A stretch of DNA of 64,000 nucleotides from UBA11612 sp963976395 (GCA_963976395.1 CAXBLG010000003.1:62001-126000), one strand, 5' to 3'; shown: positions 8,907-18,351, counted from the first letter of the stretch. Numbers and translations: made by a program. The notes: generated by a model not told the origin, from the sequence alone.

Positions 8907-10892
8907 ATGAAACCGGGCGCCGCATGGACATACCGTTATAGATTCTTCCCTTTGGCCACCATCGTGCCTTTACTGCTCCTTATCACCGGCACCCATGCCC
9001 CCGCTGCAGAGACCACAACCACGTCAATCGAAGCCCCGGCTGTTGGCTTTGCACCCACGGGCCGGAAAATTTATCTGCGCCGCTGTGCCGAGTGCCACGG
9101 CCGCGACCTTGAGGGCGCCGGTGGTCCGCCTCTTGCCGGCATTTCTTTCCAGTCACAATGGAATGGACGCGCTGCGCATGATCTGCACACGATCATCACC
9201 GACACCATGCCGCCGGATGAAATCGGCAGCCTTACAGCCGATGATGTCACTCATATCTATACATACATTTTGACCGCCAATAACTATCAACGTGACTCAG
9301 CTGTTTTAGAATCCGACCGTTCTATGCCTGCGGCCGTAGCGAACTATGCGGTGCCGGTCCCTGATACTCTTCCGGCAGCACCAAACTTTTTCGGCGCCGC
9401 CACTGAAATGATACCCACCTCCAGTGAATTGGCCGACGTCGCCGCCTCCGACTGGCCAATGTATAACCGCGACTACAAAGGGCAACGCTATTCGCCGTTA
9501 AGTCAAATTACACCCGCCAACGTCGCATCGCTTGCGCCGAAATGTATTTTTCAAGCCGGTGAAGTCGGTGCATTTCAAGCGTCTCCGCTGATTCACAACA
9601 GCCGGCTATATGTGACAACGCCGTATTTCACCTACGCCCTTAACGCGACCACTTGTGAAAAGCTTTGGGAGAATGAGCATATTCCCGAAGGTCCATCCGG
9701 CTCCGCCGTCAATCGTGGCGCGGCACTCTATGCAGGTAAGATTTTTCGCGGCACGCCTGACTCGCATCTTATTGCTATTGATGCCGCGACCGGCGCTACT
9801 CTTTGGGATGTTTGGGTTGCCGATAGCCGAGAAGGCTATCGGCTAAGTGCGGCTCCCGCTGTTTTCGACGGCAAAGTTTTCATTGGTGAAGGGGGAGCCG
9901 ACGTCGGTGCATCCGGCCACGTTCATGCTTTTGACGCCGAGACCGGTGAACGCCTCTGGACGTTCAATATGATTCCAAAGAAGGGCGAGCCCGGTTTCGA
10001 AACATGGAAAGACGGCATTGAATATGGCGGCGGCTCGACCTGGTCCCATATCACCGTCGATCCGCAAAGCGGGCAAATATATGTACCGATCGGCAATCCG
10101 GGATCGTCTTTGGATGGCTCCGTGCGCCCCGGCGCAAACCTTTTCACCAACTCAATTGTCGCTCTTGATGCCGATACCGGAACCGTGAACTGGCACATAC
10201 AGCAAGTGCCGCACGACGTATGGGATTGGGATACGGCGGCCGCGCCGGTCCTCTACGAAGCGAACGGGCGTGCGCTGATGGCCGTCGCGAGCAAAGACGG
10301 CTGGCTCTACCTTTACGATGAAACCTCGCGCGAACTCCTTACCAAAAGAGAAATCAGCACCCACGTGAATGCGGACAAACCGCCGACCGTTGAAGGGTTA
10401 CGCATTTGCCCAGGAACACTAGGCGGCACCGAATGGTTTGGTCCGGCGCTTGATTTACAAACAAACAGTTTGTTCGTTAATTCAGTCGATTGGTGCACAA
10501 CCCTCTATGTGCGCACCAATCCACGCACGCCATTCGCCGGCACCATCAAATTCGATCCGATAGACACCGCCAAGGGATGGCTGCGCGCCTTCGACAGCGC
10601 CACCGGGCAACCGAAATGGGTTTATGAAGCCGACACACCCATGCTTGCCGGCATAACACCAACCGCTGGTGGCCTTGTCTTTACCGGAACCTTAAACGGG
10701 GAGTTCCTGGCGTTTGATGCAGAGAGCGGAAAAATTCTTTATCGCTTCAATACGGGCGGTGCGATCGCAGGTGGAATTTCGAGTTATGCCGTAGAGGACC
10801 AGCAATACATTGCAGTCGCATCAGGGAACGCATCGAAGACAATCTGGAGCACCAAAGGCGCAGCTACGGTTGTTATTTTCGGCCTTCCTTAA
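8907..10892 (+). CDS. Quinoprotein (PQQ) dehydrogenase with N-terminal cytochrome c domain
   Basis: Predicted periplasmic PQQ-dependent alcohol dehydrogenase-type enzyme, 661 residues. The ATG at 8907 follows TAGGA; a TTG at 8892 is in frame. A signal peptide ends near HAPAAET. A single-haem cytochrome c domain follows (CAECHG near residue 59; possible Met ligand in DTMPPDE). From about residue 180 an eight-bladed propeller starts with DWPMYNRDYKGQRYSPL; the Asn in IGNPGSS and the Asp in PHDVWDWD fit the Ca/PQQ site. The vicinal Cys-Cys of methanol and ethanol dehydrogenases is not present: the site before VNRG reads SGSA. Haem is usually C-terminal in quinohaemoproteins, so this order is less usual. 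Substrate unknown. Confidence 0.88.
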   Translation: MKPGAAWTYRYRFFPLATIVPLLLLITGTHAPAAETTTTSIEAPAVGFAPTGRKIYLRRCAECHGRDLEGAGGPPLAGISFQSQWNGRAAHDLHTIITDTMPPDEIGSLTADDVTHIYTYILTANNYQRDSAVLESDRSMPAAVANYAVPVPDTLPAAPNFFGAATEMIPTSSELADVAASDWPMYNRDYKGQRYSPLSQITPANVASLAPKCIFQAGEVGAFQASPLIHNSRLYVTTPYFTYALNATTCEKLWENEHIPEGPSGSAVNRGAALYAGKIFRGTPDSHLIAIDAATGATLWDVWVADSREGYRLSAAPAVFDGKVFIGEGGADVGASGHVHAFDAETGERLWTFNMIPKKGEPGFETWKDGIEYGGGSTWSHITVDPQSGQIYVPIGNPGSSLDGSVRPGANLFTNSIVALDADTGTVNWHIQQVPHDVWDWDTAAAPVLYEANGRALMAVASKDGWLYLYDETSRELLTKREISTHVNADKPPTVEGLRICPGTLGGTEWFGPALDLQTNSLFVNSVDWCTTLYVRTNPRTPFAGTIKFDPIDTAKGWLRAFDSATGQPKWVYEADTPMLAGITPTAGGLVFTGTLNGEFLAFDAESGKILYRFNTGGAIAGGISSYAVEDQQYIAVASGNASKTIWSTKGAATVVIFGLP

Positions 10893-12727
10893 ACGGTTGA
10901 CTTCGCCTCTCCGCCCACAGCACCATTTGCAACGTCATCGCCCTTTGGCTGGCTGTCCTTGAAGGGCAGCGCGGGGATAAACCAAGTAATCACAAACGCG
11001 GCCAGAATAATCCAAAGCCCGATGCCGAAGAGCCCGGTGATCGCCAGTGAAAAGGCTTCCTTAATCCCGTGTTCGGTCGCGGCCACCAAGGAATCCATCT
11101 GTTGCAACATAGATTTCTCAATCTCCGGAAGCTTTAAGAGGTCTGCGCTTGATGCTGCTTGACCCTCTAAAAGTGGTGCTTTGACATTAGTTGGAAGAGA
11201 CGCATCTTCGAGCACCTTCACTGCCGCTTCGGCATCGCCGCGGTAAGCGCGTTCAATGAGATTGAAACGGCTATCGACTGCCGCGGAAATCTGGTTTCGG
11301 ACGCGGCCCGGATTCATGGCCTGAGCTTGTGCTTCGCTCAAATCAAACTCTGCGGTCTTCATACCCGGAATGTCCGGAACATGACGCGGCAGCTCCACGG
11401 TCAAATTGTGCGTCAACATCGTCCCGAAGATGGCAATGCCCACGACAGAACCGATTTGCCGAAAAAATTGGCTGGCACTGGTGGCAACGCCGAGAACCGT
11501 CACCGGCACAGCATTTTGAATCGCGATATTGAATATGCTTTGCGATGGGCCAAGCGCAAAACCGGTCAAAAACATGCGCCAACTGACGTCGAAAGACGAC
11601 GAATCCGGCCCAATACTCATCAGCGTCACCATGCTAACGACCAGCAAGGTCATGCCGCCGATCACAAACGACTTATAGTGCCCCGTTCGCGACACTAGCA
11701 GACCGCACACAGTTGAACTCAAAATCATTCCGAACATAAGCGGCATCAGCGCTATGCCGCTTTGAGTCGCGTCCACCCCGAGAACAAGCTGCATAAAAAG
11801 CGGTAAAAACATAACAACGCCCAGAAAGGCCATTCCGGTAAGAAACCCGGCCAGATTGCATGTGGCGAATACGCGGTTACGGAATAGATCAAGCGGCATG
11901 ATGGGATCGCGAACCCTCATTTGGATCGCAATAAATATCGCAAACGAAATAATAGCCGCTAGGAAAAGAGAAACCGTTTGAGCAGAGGCCCAAGGATATT
12001 TGTTACCTCCCCAGGTCAACGCGAGAAGGAAGGGCACAATCGCCGCGACGAAGAAGGCGGCGCCGAGGTAGTCCACCTGGCCTGTCGTTTTTGGCGGAAG
12101 ATGCGGCATCTTCAAGGAAATTAGAAAAAGCGAAAACAAACCCAGAGGCAAATTTACGTAAAACACCCAGCGCCACCCGGCGACTTCCCAGCCAAATAAC
12201 GTCACAGTTCCATGGTCGGTAAAGAATCCGCCTATCAAAGGGCCAACTGCGCTGGCCAGGGCAAAAACCGAGCCGAACAGCCCGGCAAACTTCGCGCGTT
12301 CCCGCGGCGGATATAAATCGGCAATAATTGTGAAGGCTGATGTGAACAATGCTGCGCCGCCCAGGCCTTGCAGCGACCGGAATACGATGAGTTGCACCAT
12401 TCCCGATCCCAAAATCGGAAGGTCGCCAAACTCTCCGCTAAGTCCGCACAATACCGATCCGATAAGAAAAATGACCACGCCAGCGATAAGAATGGGACGG
12501 CGGCCATATAAGTCACCCAGCTTGCCGTATATGGGCACCATGACCGTCGAACTCAGCATGTAGGCCGTGGTCACCCAAGCGTAGAGCTCGAGCCCCTGCA
12601 ACTGTTCGATGATGCGCGGCATGGCCGTCGCGACGATGGTCTGATCGAGCGCACTGAGAAGAAACACAACCATGAGGGCGGCCAGCGTCAGCCGCTTCTC
12701 CTCCGCTGTAAACGTATGCGGAGTCAT
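10889..12727 (-). CDS. DHA2-family MFS drug/proton antiporter (EmrB/QacA-like)
   Basis: A 612-residue inner-membrane transporter with about 14 predicted helices. Motif D1 is LDQTIVATAMPRI (residues 26-38), motif A is GKLGDLYGRRP (near 68), and the proton-linked Arg/Gly-rich motif C region is ASAVGPLIGGFF. A soluble insertion of about 100 residues precedes the last helix, and a short acidic tail closes the protein. The start ATG overlaps the stop of the marR gene (TAATG), so the two are translationally coupled, and MarR probably controls its expression. The 3' end overlaps the convergent PQQ dehydrogenase by 4 bases. Confidence 0.93.
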   Translation of the reverse strand: MTPHTFTAEEKRLTLAALMVVFLLSALDQTIVATAMPRIIEQLQGLELYAWVTTAYMLSSTVMVPIYGKLGDLYGRRPILIAGVVIFLIGSVLCGLSGEFGDLPILGSGMVQLIVFRSLQGLGGAALFTSAFTIIADLYPPRERAKFAGLFGSVFALASAVGPLIGGFFTDHGTVTLFGWEVAGWRWVFYVNLPLGLFSLFLISLKMPHLPPKTTGQVDYLGAAFFVAAIVPFLLALTWGGNKYPWASAQTVSLFLAAIISFAIFIAIQMRVRDPIMPLDLFRNRVFATCNLAGFLTGMAFLGVVMFLPLFMQLVLGVDATQSGIALMPLMFGMILSSTVCGLLVSRTGHYKSFVIGGMTLLVVSMVTLMSIGPDSSSFDVSWRMFLTGFALGPSQSIFNIAIQNAVPVTVLGVATSASQFFRQIGSVVGIAIFGTMLTHNLTVELPRHVPDIPGMKTAEFDLSEAQAQAMNPGRVRNQISAAVDSRFNLIERAYRGDAEAAVKVLEDASLPTNVKAPLLEGQAASSADLLKLPEIEKSMLQQMDSLVAATEHGIKEAFSLAITGLFGIGLWIILAAFVITWFIPALPFKDSQPKGDDVANGAVGGEAKSTV

Positions 12728-13191
12728 TATGATTCTATTTCGCTCGCAAGGTCTGAAAGCACCGACAAAAATGTTTGCCGGCGGTCTGCCGGTATACGGT
12801 CCAACTGCACATCGACAATCCTGCTGAGCGACGCATCGGCGTCTTGCGCGACGCGCTTTCCCTCGTCGGTTACAATCAGACGAATACGCCGCGAATCATC
12901 CGGATCAAGGCTTCGCTGCAACATGCCGCGCTCGACCAGCTGGTCGATATGCCGGGTGATGACGCTGTTGGGTAAATGCGTGGCCTGGGAAATGGCGCTG
13001 GGGTGAATAGCACCTTTCTCAATATACTTGAGAATAAAATAGAGCCGGAGATCGATTCCGTGCTCACTTTCAATGATCGGCGTTAGCCTGCGCACAATTC
13101 CGCGGTTAAAGTGGTGCATATTCCGCAAAAATGTGGAGGCTTCTTCCGACGGCTTGGCTGAGCCGGATTTGGATTGTCTTTTAGAGGACAT
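12727..13191 (-). CDS. MarR family transcriptional regulator
   Basis: A 154-residue winged-helix repressor. The recognition helix region HPSAISQATHLPNSVITRHIDQLVERG (residues about 75-101) is followed by the wing with the DxRR-type motif DPDDSRRIRLIVTDEGK, a hallmark of MarR. A GGAAG ribosome site lies upstream. It is the promoter-proximal gene of a two-gene unit with the DHA2 exporter, the classic arrangement for ligand-relieved repression of an efflux pump. A perfect inverted repeat sits 33 bases upstream of its start. Confidence 0.93.
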   Translation of the reverse strand: MSSKRQSKSGSAKPSEEASTFLRNMHHFNRGIVRRLTPIIESEHGIDLRLYFILKYIEKGAIHPSAISQATHLPNSVITRHIDQLVERGMLQRSLDPDDSRRIRLIVTDEGKRVAQDADASLSRIVDVQLDRIPADRRQTFLSVLSDLASEIES

Positions 13192-13223
13192 GGTGATTCT
13201 TCCGTCCCATCTGAGTAGCTTCG

Positions 13224-13242
13224 CCTATTGTTTCGCAATAGG
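13224..13242. promoter_or_regulatory. Probable MarR operator (perfect 7-bp inverted repeat)
   Basis: CCTATTG-TTTCG-CAATAGG is a perfect dyad with a 5-base centre, a size typical of MarR operators. It lies in the divergent region between marR and the flavin monooxygenase gene and could control one or both. Binding is inferred. Confidence 0.6.
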
Positions 13243-13334
13243 AAATATTCTACTGGGGAAGGAAATGCAAGGCTAAGGTCGGATCAACGCGGTTCCCTTG
13301 GGCTGCGCTACACATAACACGGAGGGGAGCCGTA

Positions 13335-14636
13335 ATGAAATTTGGACTGTTTTACGAACTGCAAGTACCTGCACCCTGGGACGAAAACTCGGAGTTCAAG
13401 GTCTACCAGGAGGCCCTGGAACAAATTGAACTGGCCGACAAGCTAGGATTCGACTGTGCGTGGGAGGTCGAGCACCATTTTCTCGAGGAATATTCTCACT
13501 CCTCCGCCCCTGAGGTTTTTCTCGCAGCCGCATCGCAGCGTACAAAAAACATCCGACTAGGACATGGCGTTATGCTGATGTCGCCTAAGTACAACCACCC
13601 TGCCCGGTCAGCTGAACGGATCGCGGCCCTTGATCTTGTCTCCAACGGACGCGTTGAGTGGGGAACCGGCGAGTCTGCAAGCGCTATGGAACTAGGTGGA
13701 TTTCACGTTTCTCAAGCTGAAAAAACAGCCATGTGGCAGGAAGGCGCCGAACAAGCCGCGAATATGCTGGCGATGACGCCATACCCCGGCTTCAAGGGTC
13801 AGTATTTTGACATGCCATGCCGTAACATCATTCCAAAGCCGAAACAAAAACCGCACCCGCCGATGTGGATGGCGTGCTCACGTCGCGAGACCATCCACCG
13901 CGCGGCGCAAAATGGCCTTGGTGCGCTCGGCTTTGCCTTTGTGGAGCCCGACAAGGCCCAAAAGTGGGTGCAAGACTATTACGACATCATGAAGTCCGAC
14001 GAGTGCGTGCCCCTTTCTCACACTGTAAATCCAAACATCGCCCTTGTAGCGGGGTTATCGATTCACGAGAACGAAGAGCAGGCAAACTTGCGCGGGCTAG
14101 AGGGTTTCAAATTCTTTGGATACTCCCTTGGTTACGTCGGCGCTTACGGCCGGTACCGGCCAGGGCGTTCCGAAGTGTACCAGCAGTTCGACGGCGTCAA
14201 AGACACGATGAAAAACCAAGGCGCGCGCGGTGGCATCGGCACTCCCGACCAAGTGCGCAAAGTGATGATCGAATACGAAGATATCGGCGTTGATCAAATT
14301 ATCTTCGTGCAGCAATGCGGCAAAACCAAGCATGAGGACATCTGCGAGTCCTTGGAGCTTTTTGGAAAGACTCTTATTCCTGAATTTAAAGAGCGTGATG
14401 CCATCCGCCAAAAGAAAAAAGACGCCGAGATGGAGCCGTTCATCGAAGCCGCACTGAAACGTAAAAACCGCATGCCCGAGATGAAAGACGAAGATATTGA
14501 AGTCGTAGAATCCTTCGGCCTCAAGAAAGAAACCAGCGTCGGCGTTGCCGACAGCGCCACTCTTGAGGACCGCGGCGGCGGCGTCATTATTCCTCAGAAA
14601 GAGGCCTATATACCTAAGAAGTCTACAGGGCTTTAG
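13335..14636 (+). CDS. LLM-class flavin-dependent monooxygenase
   Basis: A 433-residue bacterial luciferase-like enzyme using reduced FMN or F420. The TIM barrel starts MKFGLFYELQVP, with EVEHHFLEEYS (near residue 44) and RLGHGVMLMSPKYNHPARSAERIA, all typical of the family. A GGAGGG-like ribosome site lies upstream. A C-terminal tail of about 90 charged residues extends beyond the barrel. It heads a plus-strand run with an HSL-type hydrolase and two SDR enzymes, which fits oxygenation of a ketone or ring compound followed by hydrolysis and oxidation. The substrate is not known. Confidence 0.88.
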   Translation: MKFGLFYELQVPAPWDENSEFKVYQEALEQIELADKLGFDCAWEVEHHFLEEYSHSSAPEVFLAAASQRTKNIRLGHGVMLMSPKYNHPARSAERIAALDLVSNGRVEWGTGESASAMELGGFHVSQAEKTAMWQEGAEQAANMLAMTPYPGFKGQYFDMPCRNIIPKPKQKPHPPMWMACSRRETIHRAAQNGLGALGFAFVEPDKAQKWVQDYYDIMKSDECVPLSHTVNPNIALVAGLSIHENEEQANLRGLEGFKFFGYSLGYVGAYGRYRPGRSEVYQQFDGVKDTMKNQGARGGIGTPDQVRKVMIEYEDIGVDQIIFVQQCGKTKHEDICESLELFGKTLIPEFKERDAIRQKKKDAEMEPFIEAALKRKNRMPEMKDEDIEVVESFGLKKETSVGVADSATLEDRGGGVIIPQKEAYIPKKSTGL

Positions 14637-14674
14637 TTCAACGCCCCAATGATCCGGACAAATGAGACGCGACG

Positions 14675-15631
14675 ATGACGCTTGATCCCGATGTTGCACA
14701 GTTGCTCGAAACCGTACGGCTCGCGGGACGGCCACCGTTTGAGTCTCTCTCGCCTGCCGAAGCGCGCGAAGCCTACGCCAAGACACGCACCGCATCCGCA
14801 CCGCCACCAGCCGATGTAGAGCGGGTAGAAACTCTCCACATCGACGGGCCGCACGGACCTATTCCTATGCGATTTTACTGGCCTAAAGACGGCGGGACCG
14901 CGTCACTTCCGCTTTTAGTGTATTTTCACGGGGGCGGTTGGCTACTGGGGGATCTCGACTCCCACGACGGCGTTTGCCGTCATCTTGCGAACGGCGCCAC
15001 CTGTGCCGTACTCTCAGTGGACTACCGCCTTGCACCCGAGCACAAATTTCCCGCTGCTGTAGATGACGCCTTTGCCGCGACAACATGGGCGGCACACAAC
15101 TCTACAAAACTGAACATCGACCCCGATCAGATCGCGGTTGGAGGTGATAGTGCCGGTGGAAACTTAGCTGTTGCTGTTTGCATGATTGCCCGAGACGACG
15201 GCGCACCGAAAATTCGGTTTCAGCTTCTGTTGTATCCCGCCCTCGATTTTTCGTTCGACTCACAGTCTCACCAGAACTTTGCCGATGGCTATTCACTCAC
15301 ACGCAACAGTTTGATCTGGTTTCGCGATCATTACCTGCGCTCTCCGAACGACGAGACCGACTTTCGCGCATCACCTTTGCAAGCCAAAAGCTTAGCGGGG
15401 TTGCCGCCCGCTTGCGTTCTCACGGCTGAATACGATCCCTTGCGCGATGAGGGCGAGGCCTATGCGGCCAGACTGGCACAAGAAGCTCACGTGCCTGTAA
15501 CCTTCTGGCGAGCCGCTGGACAAATTCACGGGTTTCTTCCTATGGGCAAATTGATTTCCGCGTCAGCACCAACTCTCGACGCCCTGGCGCGCACCCTAAA
15601 ATCGGCTTTCTTCAAAAGGACCAACACATGA
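14675..15631 (+). CDS. Alpha/beta hydrolase, HSL (hormone-sensitive lipase) family
   Basis: A 318-residue esterase/lipase. The oxyanion-hole motif YFHGGGWLLGD is near residues 86-96; the nucleophile elbow GDSAGGN is near 152; the acid is in EYDPLRDEG and the base His in IHGF. There is no signal peptide. It lies 38 bases after the flavin monooxygenase, and its stop overlaps the next SDR start (ATGA). It could open a lactone or ester made by the monooxygenase; that is inference. Confidence 0.9.
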   Translation: MTLDPDVAQLLETVRLAGRPPFESLSPAEAREAYAKTRTASAPPPADVERVETLHIDGPHGPIPMRFYWPKDGGTASLPLLVYFHGGGWLLGDLDSHDGVCRHLANGATCAVLSVDYRLAPEHKFPAAVDDAFAATTWAAHNSTKLNIDPDQIAVGGDSAGGNLAVAVCMIARDDGAPKIRFQLLLYPALDFSFDSQSHQNFADGYSLTRNSLIWFRDHYLRSPNDETDFRASPLQAKSLAGLPPACVLTAEYDPLRDEGEAYAARLAQEAHVPVTFWRAAGQIHGFLPMGKLISASAPTLDALARTLKSAFFKRTNT

Positions 15632-16386
15632 ACGGACTTCTTGAAAACAAAGTTTGTCTTCTGACCGGCGCATCGTCGGGCTTGGGACGCTCCGCCGCCC
15701 TGCTCGCGGCAAAGGAGGGCGCTAAACTGGCGCTTGGGGACTGGGACGACGAAGGTGGGCGCGAAACCGTTCGCCTGGTTGCAGAGTCCGGCGGCGAAGC
15801 TGTCTTCTTGAAAACGGACGTGACCAAAAGCGAAGACGTTAAAGCTTTAGTTAGCAAGTCAATTGATGCTTACGGACGCATTGATTGTGCCGTAAACAAT
15901 GCCGGGGTTGAAGGCGCGAGGAATAAAACCTCAGACTACGATGAAGCTGAATGGCGTAAGGTTATCGACATCAACCTCACCGGCGTCTTCTTGTGCATGA
16001 AGTATGAACTTCCGGAAATGGTGAAAGCCGGCGGCGGCGCTATTGTAAACGTCGGCTCAACCGCTTCGATCGGCGGCGTGGCCACCATGCCCGCCTATGT
16101 CGCCTCCAAGCACGCGATTTTGGGCCTGACGCGTACCACCGCGATGGATTACGGCGAACACAACATTCGCGCAAACATCATTTTTCCGGGCTCGTTCCGC
16201 ACGCCCATGAGCGAACGGCTGTTCGGCGTCGATACAATTGAAGACACGGTGAAGCCCTTAACCCCCATGCGCAGACTAGCAACCGCCGATGAAGTCGCGG
16301 AATCTATTATTTGGCTGTGCTCGGATCGTGCGTCCTGGGTGTCCGGCTCCGGCATGTCCGTCGACGGCGCAAAACGAGCCGGTTAA
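15628..16386 (+). CDS. Short-chain dehydrogenase/reductase (classical SDR)
   Basis: A 252-residue NAD(P)-dependent oxidoreductase. It shows TGASSGLG (cofactor), NNAG (residues 90-93), the catalytic Ser in NVGSTAS and YVASK (Tyr/Lys). The acidic residue at the end of beta-2 (GDWDDEGG) suggests NAD rather than NADP. Translation is coupled to the preceding hydrolase through an ATGA overlap. Substrate unknown; cyclohexanol-type and other secondary alcohol dehydrogenases share this form. Confidence 0.92.
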   Translation: MNGLLENKVCLLTGASSGLGRSAALLAAKEGAKLALGDWDDEGGRETVRLVAESGGEAVFLKTDVTKSEDVKALVSKSIDAYGRIDCAVNNAGVEGARNKTSDYDEAEWRKVIDINLTGVFLCMKYELPEMVKAGGGAIVNVGSTASIGGVATMPAYVASKHAILGLTRTTAMDYGEHNIRANIIFPGSFRTPMSERLFGVDTIEDTVKPLTPMRRLATADEVAESIIWLCSDRASWVSGSGMSVDGAKRAG

Positions 16387-16427
16387 CGAGCGCTGCAAAA
16401 TCACGCACATTTTGGGAGAACGCTGTC

Positions 16428-17213
16428 ATGACATTTTCACTAGAGAACCGCATTGCCTTGATCACGGGAGGAGCCAGTGGCATCGGCGAAGCCTGCGCTA
16501 GGCTTATGCATGAGCGCGGCGCAAAAGTCGTCATCGCCGACATGAACCTTAGCCAAGCCGAGGCCGTGGCCAAAGACCTTGGCGGCGTGGCCATTGAGAT
16601 GAATGTCCGTGAACCGGACTCTATAAATGCGGGTGCCGCGAAAGTCGAAAAGGATGTCGGCCCAACTGACATCCTCGTCACCAGCGCCGGTGTTACGCAG
16701 TTACCCGTTCCTGCCGAAGAGTTGCCCGTGGATGTATGGGATCGTATGCAGGAAGTGGATTTACGCGGCACATGGCTGTCAGCCGTCGCGTTCAGTGAAC
16801 CCATGATCAAGCGCGGAAAAGGCAGCATTGTCACGATTGGCTCGATCACGGCATCCAGATCGGTTTCCGTTCATTCCTATGCGGCGGCCAAACGAGGCGT
16901 CACCAGCATCACCGAAAGCCTAGCCGCGGATTGGGGCCGCTCGGGTGTGAGGGTTAACTGCGTGTCACCAGGCTTTACGCTCACGCCCTTGTTGCAGTCT
17001 CTTTTCGAACGCAAAGAGCGCGACCCAACCAATATGAAAAACGACACCGCATTGGGACGTCTGGTGGAACCGAAAGAAATTGCCCAGGCCGCAGCGTTCC
17101 TGGCCTCCGACGAAGCATCGGCGATCACCGGCGTAAACCTGAACGTGGACTGCGGATGGCTTGTGTCCACGTCCTGGCACACCTATGGCGGCATTCGACC
17201 CGCTCGGAAATAG
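16428..17213 (+). CDS. Short-chain dehydrogenase/reductase (second SDR)
   Basis: A 261-residue classical SDR. The ATG at 16428 starts MTFSLENRIALITGG; the frame is open from 16311 but that part overlaps the previous gene. The cofactor loop is TGGASGIG, the catalytic Tyr-Lys is YAAAK, and ADMN after beta-2 points to NAD. The usual NNAG is TSAG here. It is the last gene of the monooxygenase run and only distantly similar to the preceding SDR, so the two probably act on different intermediates. Confidence 0.9.
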   Translation: MTFSLENRIALITGGASGIGEACARLMHERGAKVVIADMNLSQAEAVAKDLGGVAIEMNVREPDSINAGAAKVEKDVGPTDILVTSAGVTQLPVPAEELPVDVWDRMQEVDLRGTWLSAVAFSEPMIKRGKGSIVTIGSITASRSVSVHSYAAAKRGVTSITESLAADWGRSGVRVNCVSPGFTLTPLLQSLFERKERDPTNMKNDTALGRLVEPKEIAQAAAFLASDEASAITGVNLNVDCGWLVSTSWHTYGGIRPARK

Positions 17214-17276
17214 CCTCCCGCAGAGGCGCGCTGAACGGGCATTGACTCGCGCGGAGTTTTGCCCGACCACCGCCCT

Positions 17277-18338
17277 ATGGATGCCATTGCCAAACGTACA
17301 CTGCGAACGCCCGACGATCTTTTGAGCGCAGGCCTAATTTCGCCCGACCAAATTGCGACGCTAACCCAGGTCGCAGATCGCTACGCCACGGCTATTTCAC
17401 CCTCCGTGTTAGACCTCATGGGCAGTGAGGCCAATCCGGCCCCTCTCATCCGGCAGTTTGTACCATCAGCGGAAGAACTTCACACTGCGCCTGAAGAACT
17501 CAGCGATCCTATCGGCGATCACAATCACAGCCCTGTCAAAGGGATCGTCCATCGCTATCCTGACCGTGCGTTATTGATGCCAACTTTAGTCTGTCCTGTG
17601 TACTGCCGGTTCTGCTTTCGCCGTGAAGCCGTGGGGCCTGAGGGTGGCGCACTAACGGCCGCACAACTTGACGCAGCCATCTCCTATATCCGCAAGACAC
17701 CGGAAATTTGGGAAGTGATTCTGACCGGCGGCGACCCGCTCATATTGTCTGCACGGCGAATCTCAGAAATTCTAACGGCCCTCGAGGGCATTCCCCACGT
17801 CAAGATCATCCGCATCCATAGCCGGGTTCCGATTGCGACGCCGCACAGCATTGATGCCGCGCTCATCTCCGCGCTGAAGAATATTTCCAAGCCCGTCTAT
17901 ATCGCCATTCATTGCAATCATGCATCGGAGCTGTCGCCGGATGTTACGGAAGCTTGCGCCCGTCTCTCTGACGCGGGCATTCCTCTTCTTTCGCAAACCG
18001 TACTTCTCAAAGGCGTCAATGATTCCGTAGAGGCTCTGGAAGCGCTTATGCGCGCGCTCGTCGCTTTGCGAATTAAGCCGTACTATCTGCACCAGCTTGA
18101 TTTCGCACCGGGTACAAGCCACTTTCGCGTGCCGTTGGACAAAGGTCAGGCCCTGGTCAAAAGTCTGCGCGGGCGCCTTTCGGGCCTCGCCCAACCCACA
18201 TACATGCTCGATATCCCGGGCGGTGCGGGGAAGGTGCCCCTAACGCCCAGCCACATGAGCAAAAACCAGCAAGGCGTCACCTCTATCGAAAGCCCAAATG
18301 GCACCGTTCGCCCTTACAGCCCGCCCACATCCCATTGA
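17277..18338 (+). CDS. Lysine-2,3-aminomutase-like radical SAM protein (EpmB/KamA family)
   Basis: A radical SAM, PLP-using aminomutase of about 353 residues. The iron-sulfur motif is CPVYCRFCFRR (CxxxCxxC, near residue 106), followed by the SAM-binding GGDPL. The short C-terminus without the zinc-binding Cys cluster of clostridial lysine aminomutase matches EpmB, which makes (R)-beta-lysine for modification of elongation factor P. No efp or epmA gene is in the window, so this role is inferred. Start is uncertain: the ATG at 17277 gives MDAIAKRTLRTPDDL; a TTG at 17259 is in frame. Confidence 0.82.
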   Translation: MDAIAKRTLRTPDDLLSAGLISPDQIATLTQVADRYATAISPSVLDLMGSEANPAPLIRQFVPSAEELHTAPEELSDPIGDHNHSPVKGIVHRYPDRALLMPTLVCPVYCRFCFRREAVGPEGGALTAAQLDAAISYIRKTPEIWEVILTGGDPLILSARRISEILTALEGIPHVKIIRIHSRVPIATPHSIDAALISALKNISKPVYIAIHCNHASELSPDVTEACARLSDAGIPLLSQTVLLKGVNDSVEALEALMRALVALRIKPYYLHQLDFAPGTSHFRVPLDKGQALVKSLRGRLSGLAQPTYMLDIPGGAGKVPLTPSHMSKNQQGVTSIESPNGTVRPYSPPTSH

Positions 18339-18351
18339 AATAGCGCAAGGA

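Noticed and set aside
14097..14807. A 236-codon minus-strand frame opposite the flavin monooxygenase
   Set aside because: The plus strand codes a recognised enzyme with the ribosome site and conserved motifs.
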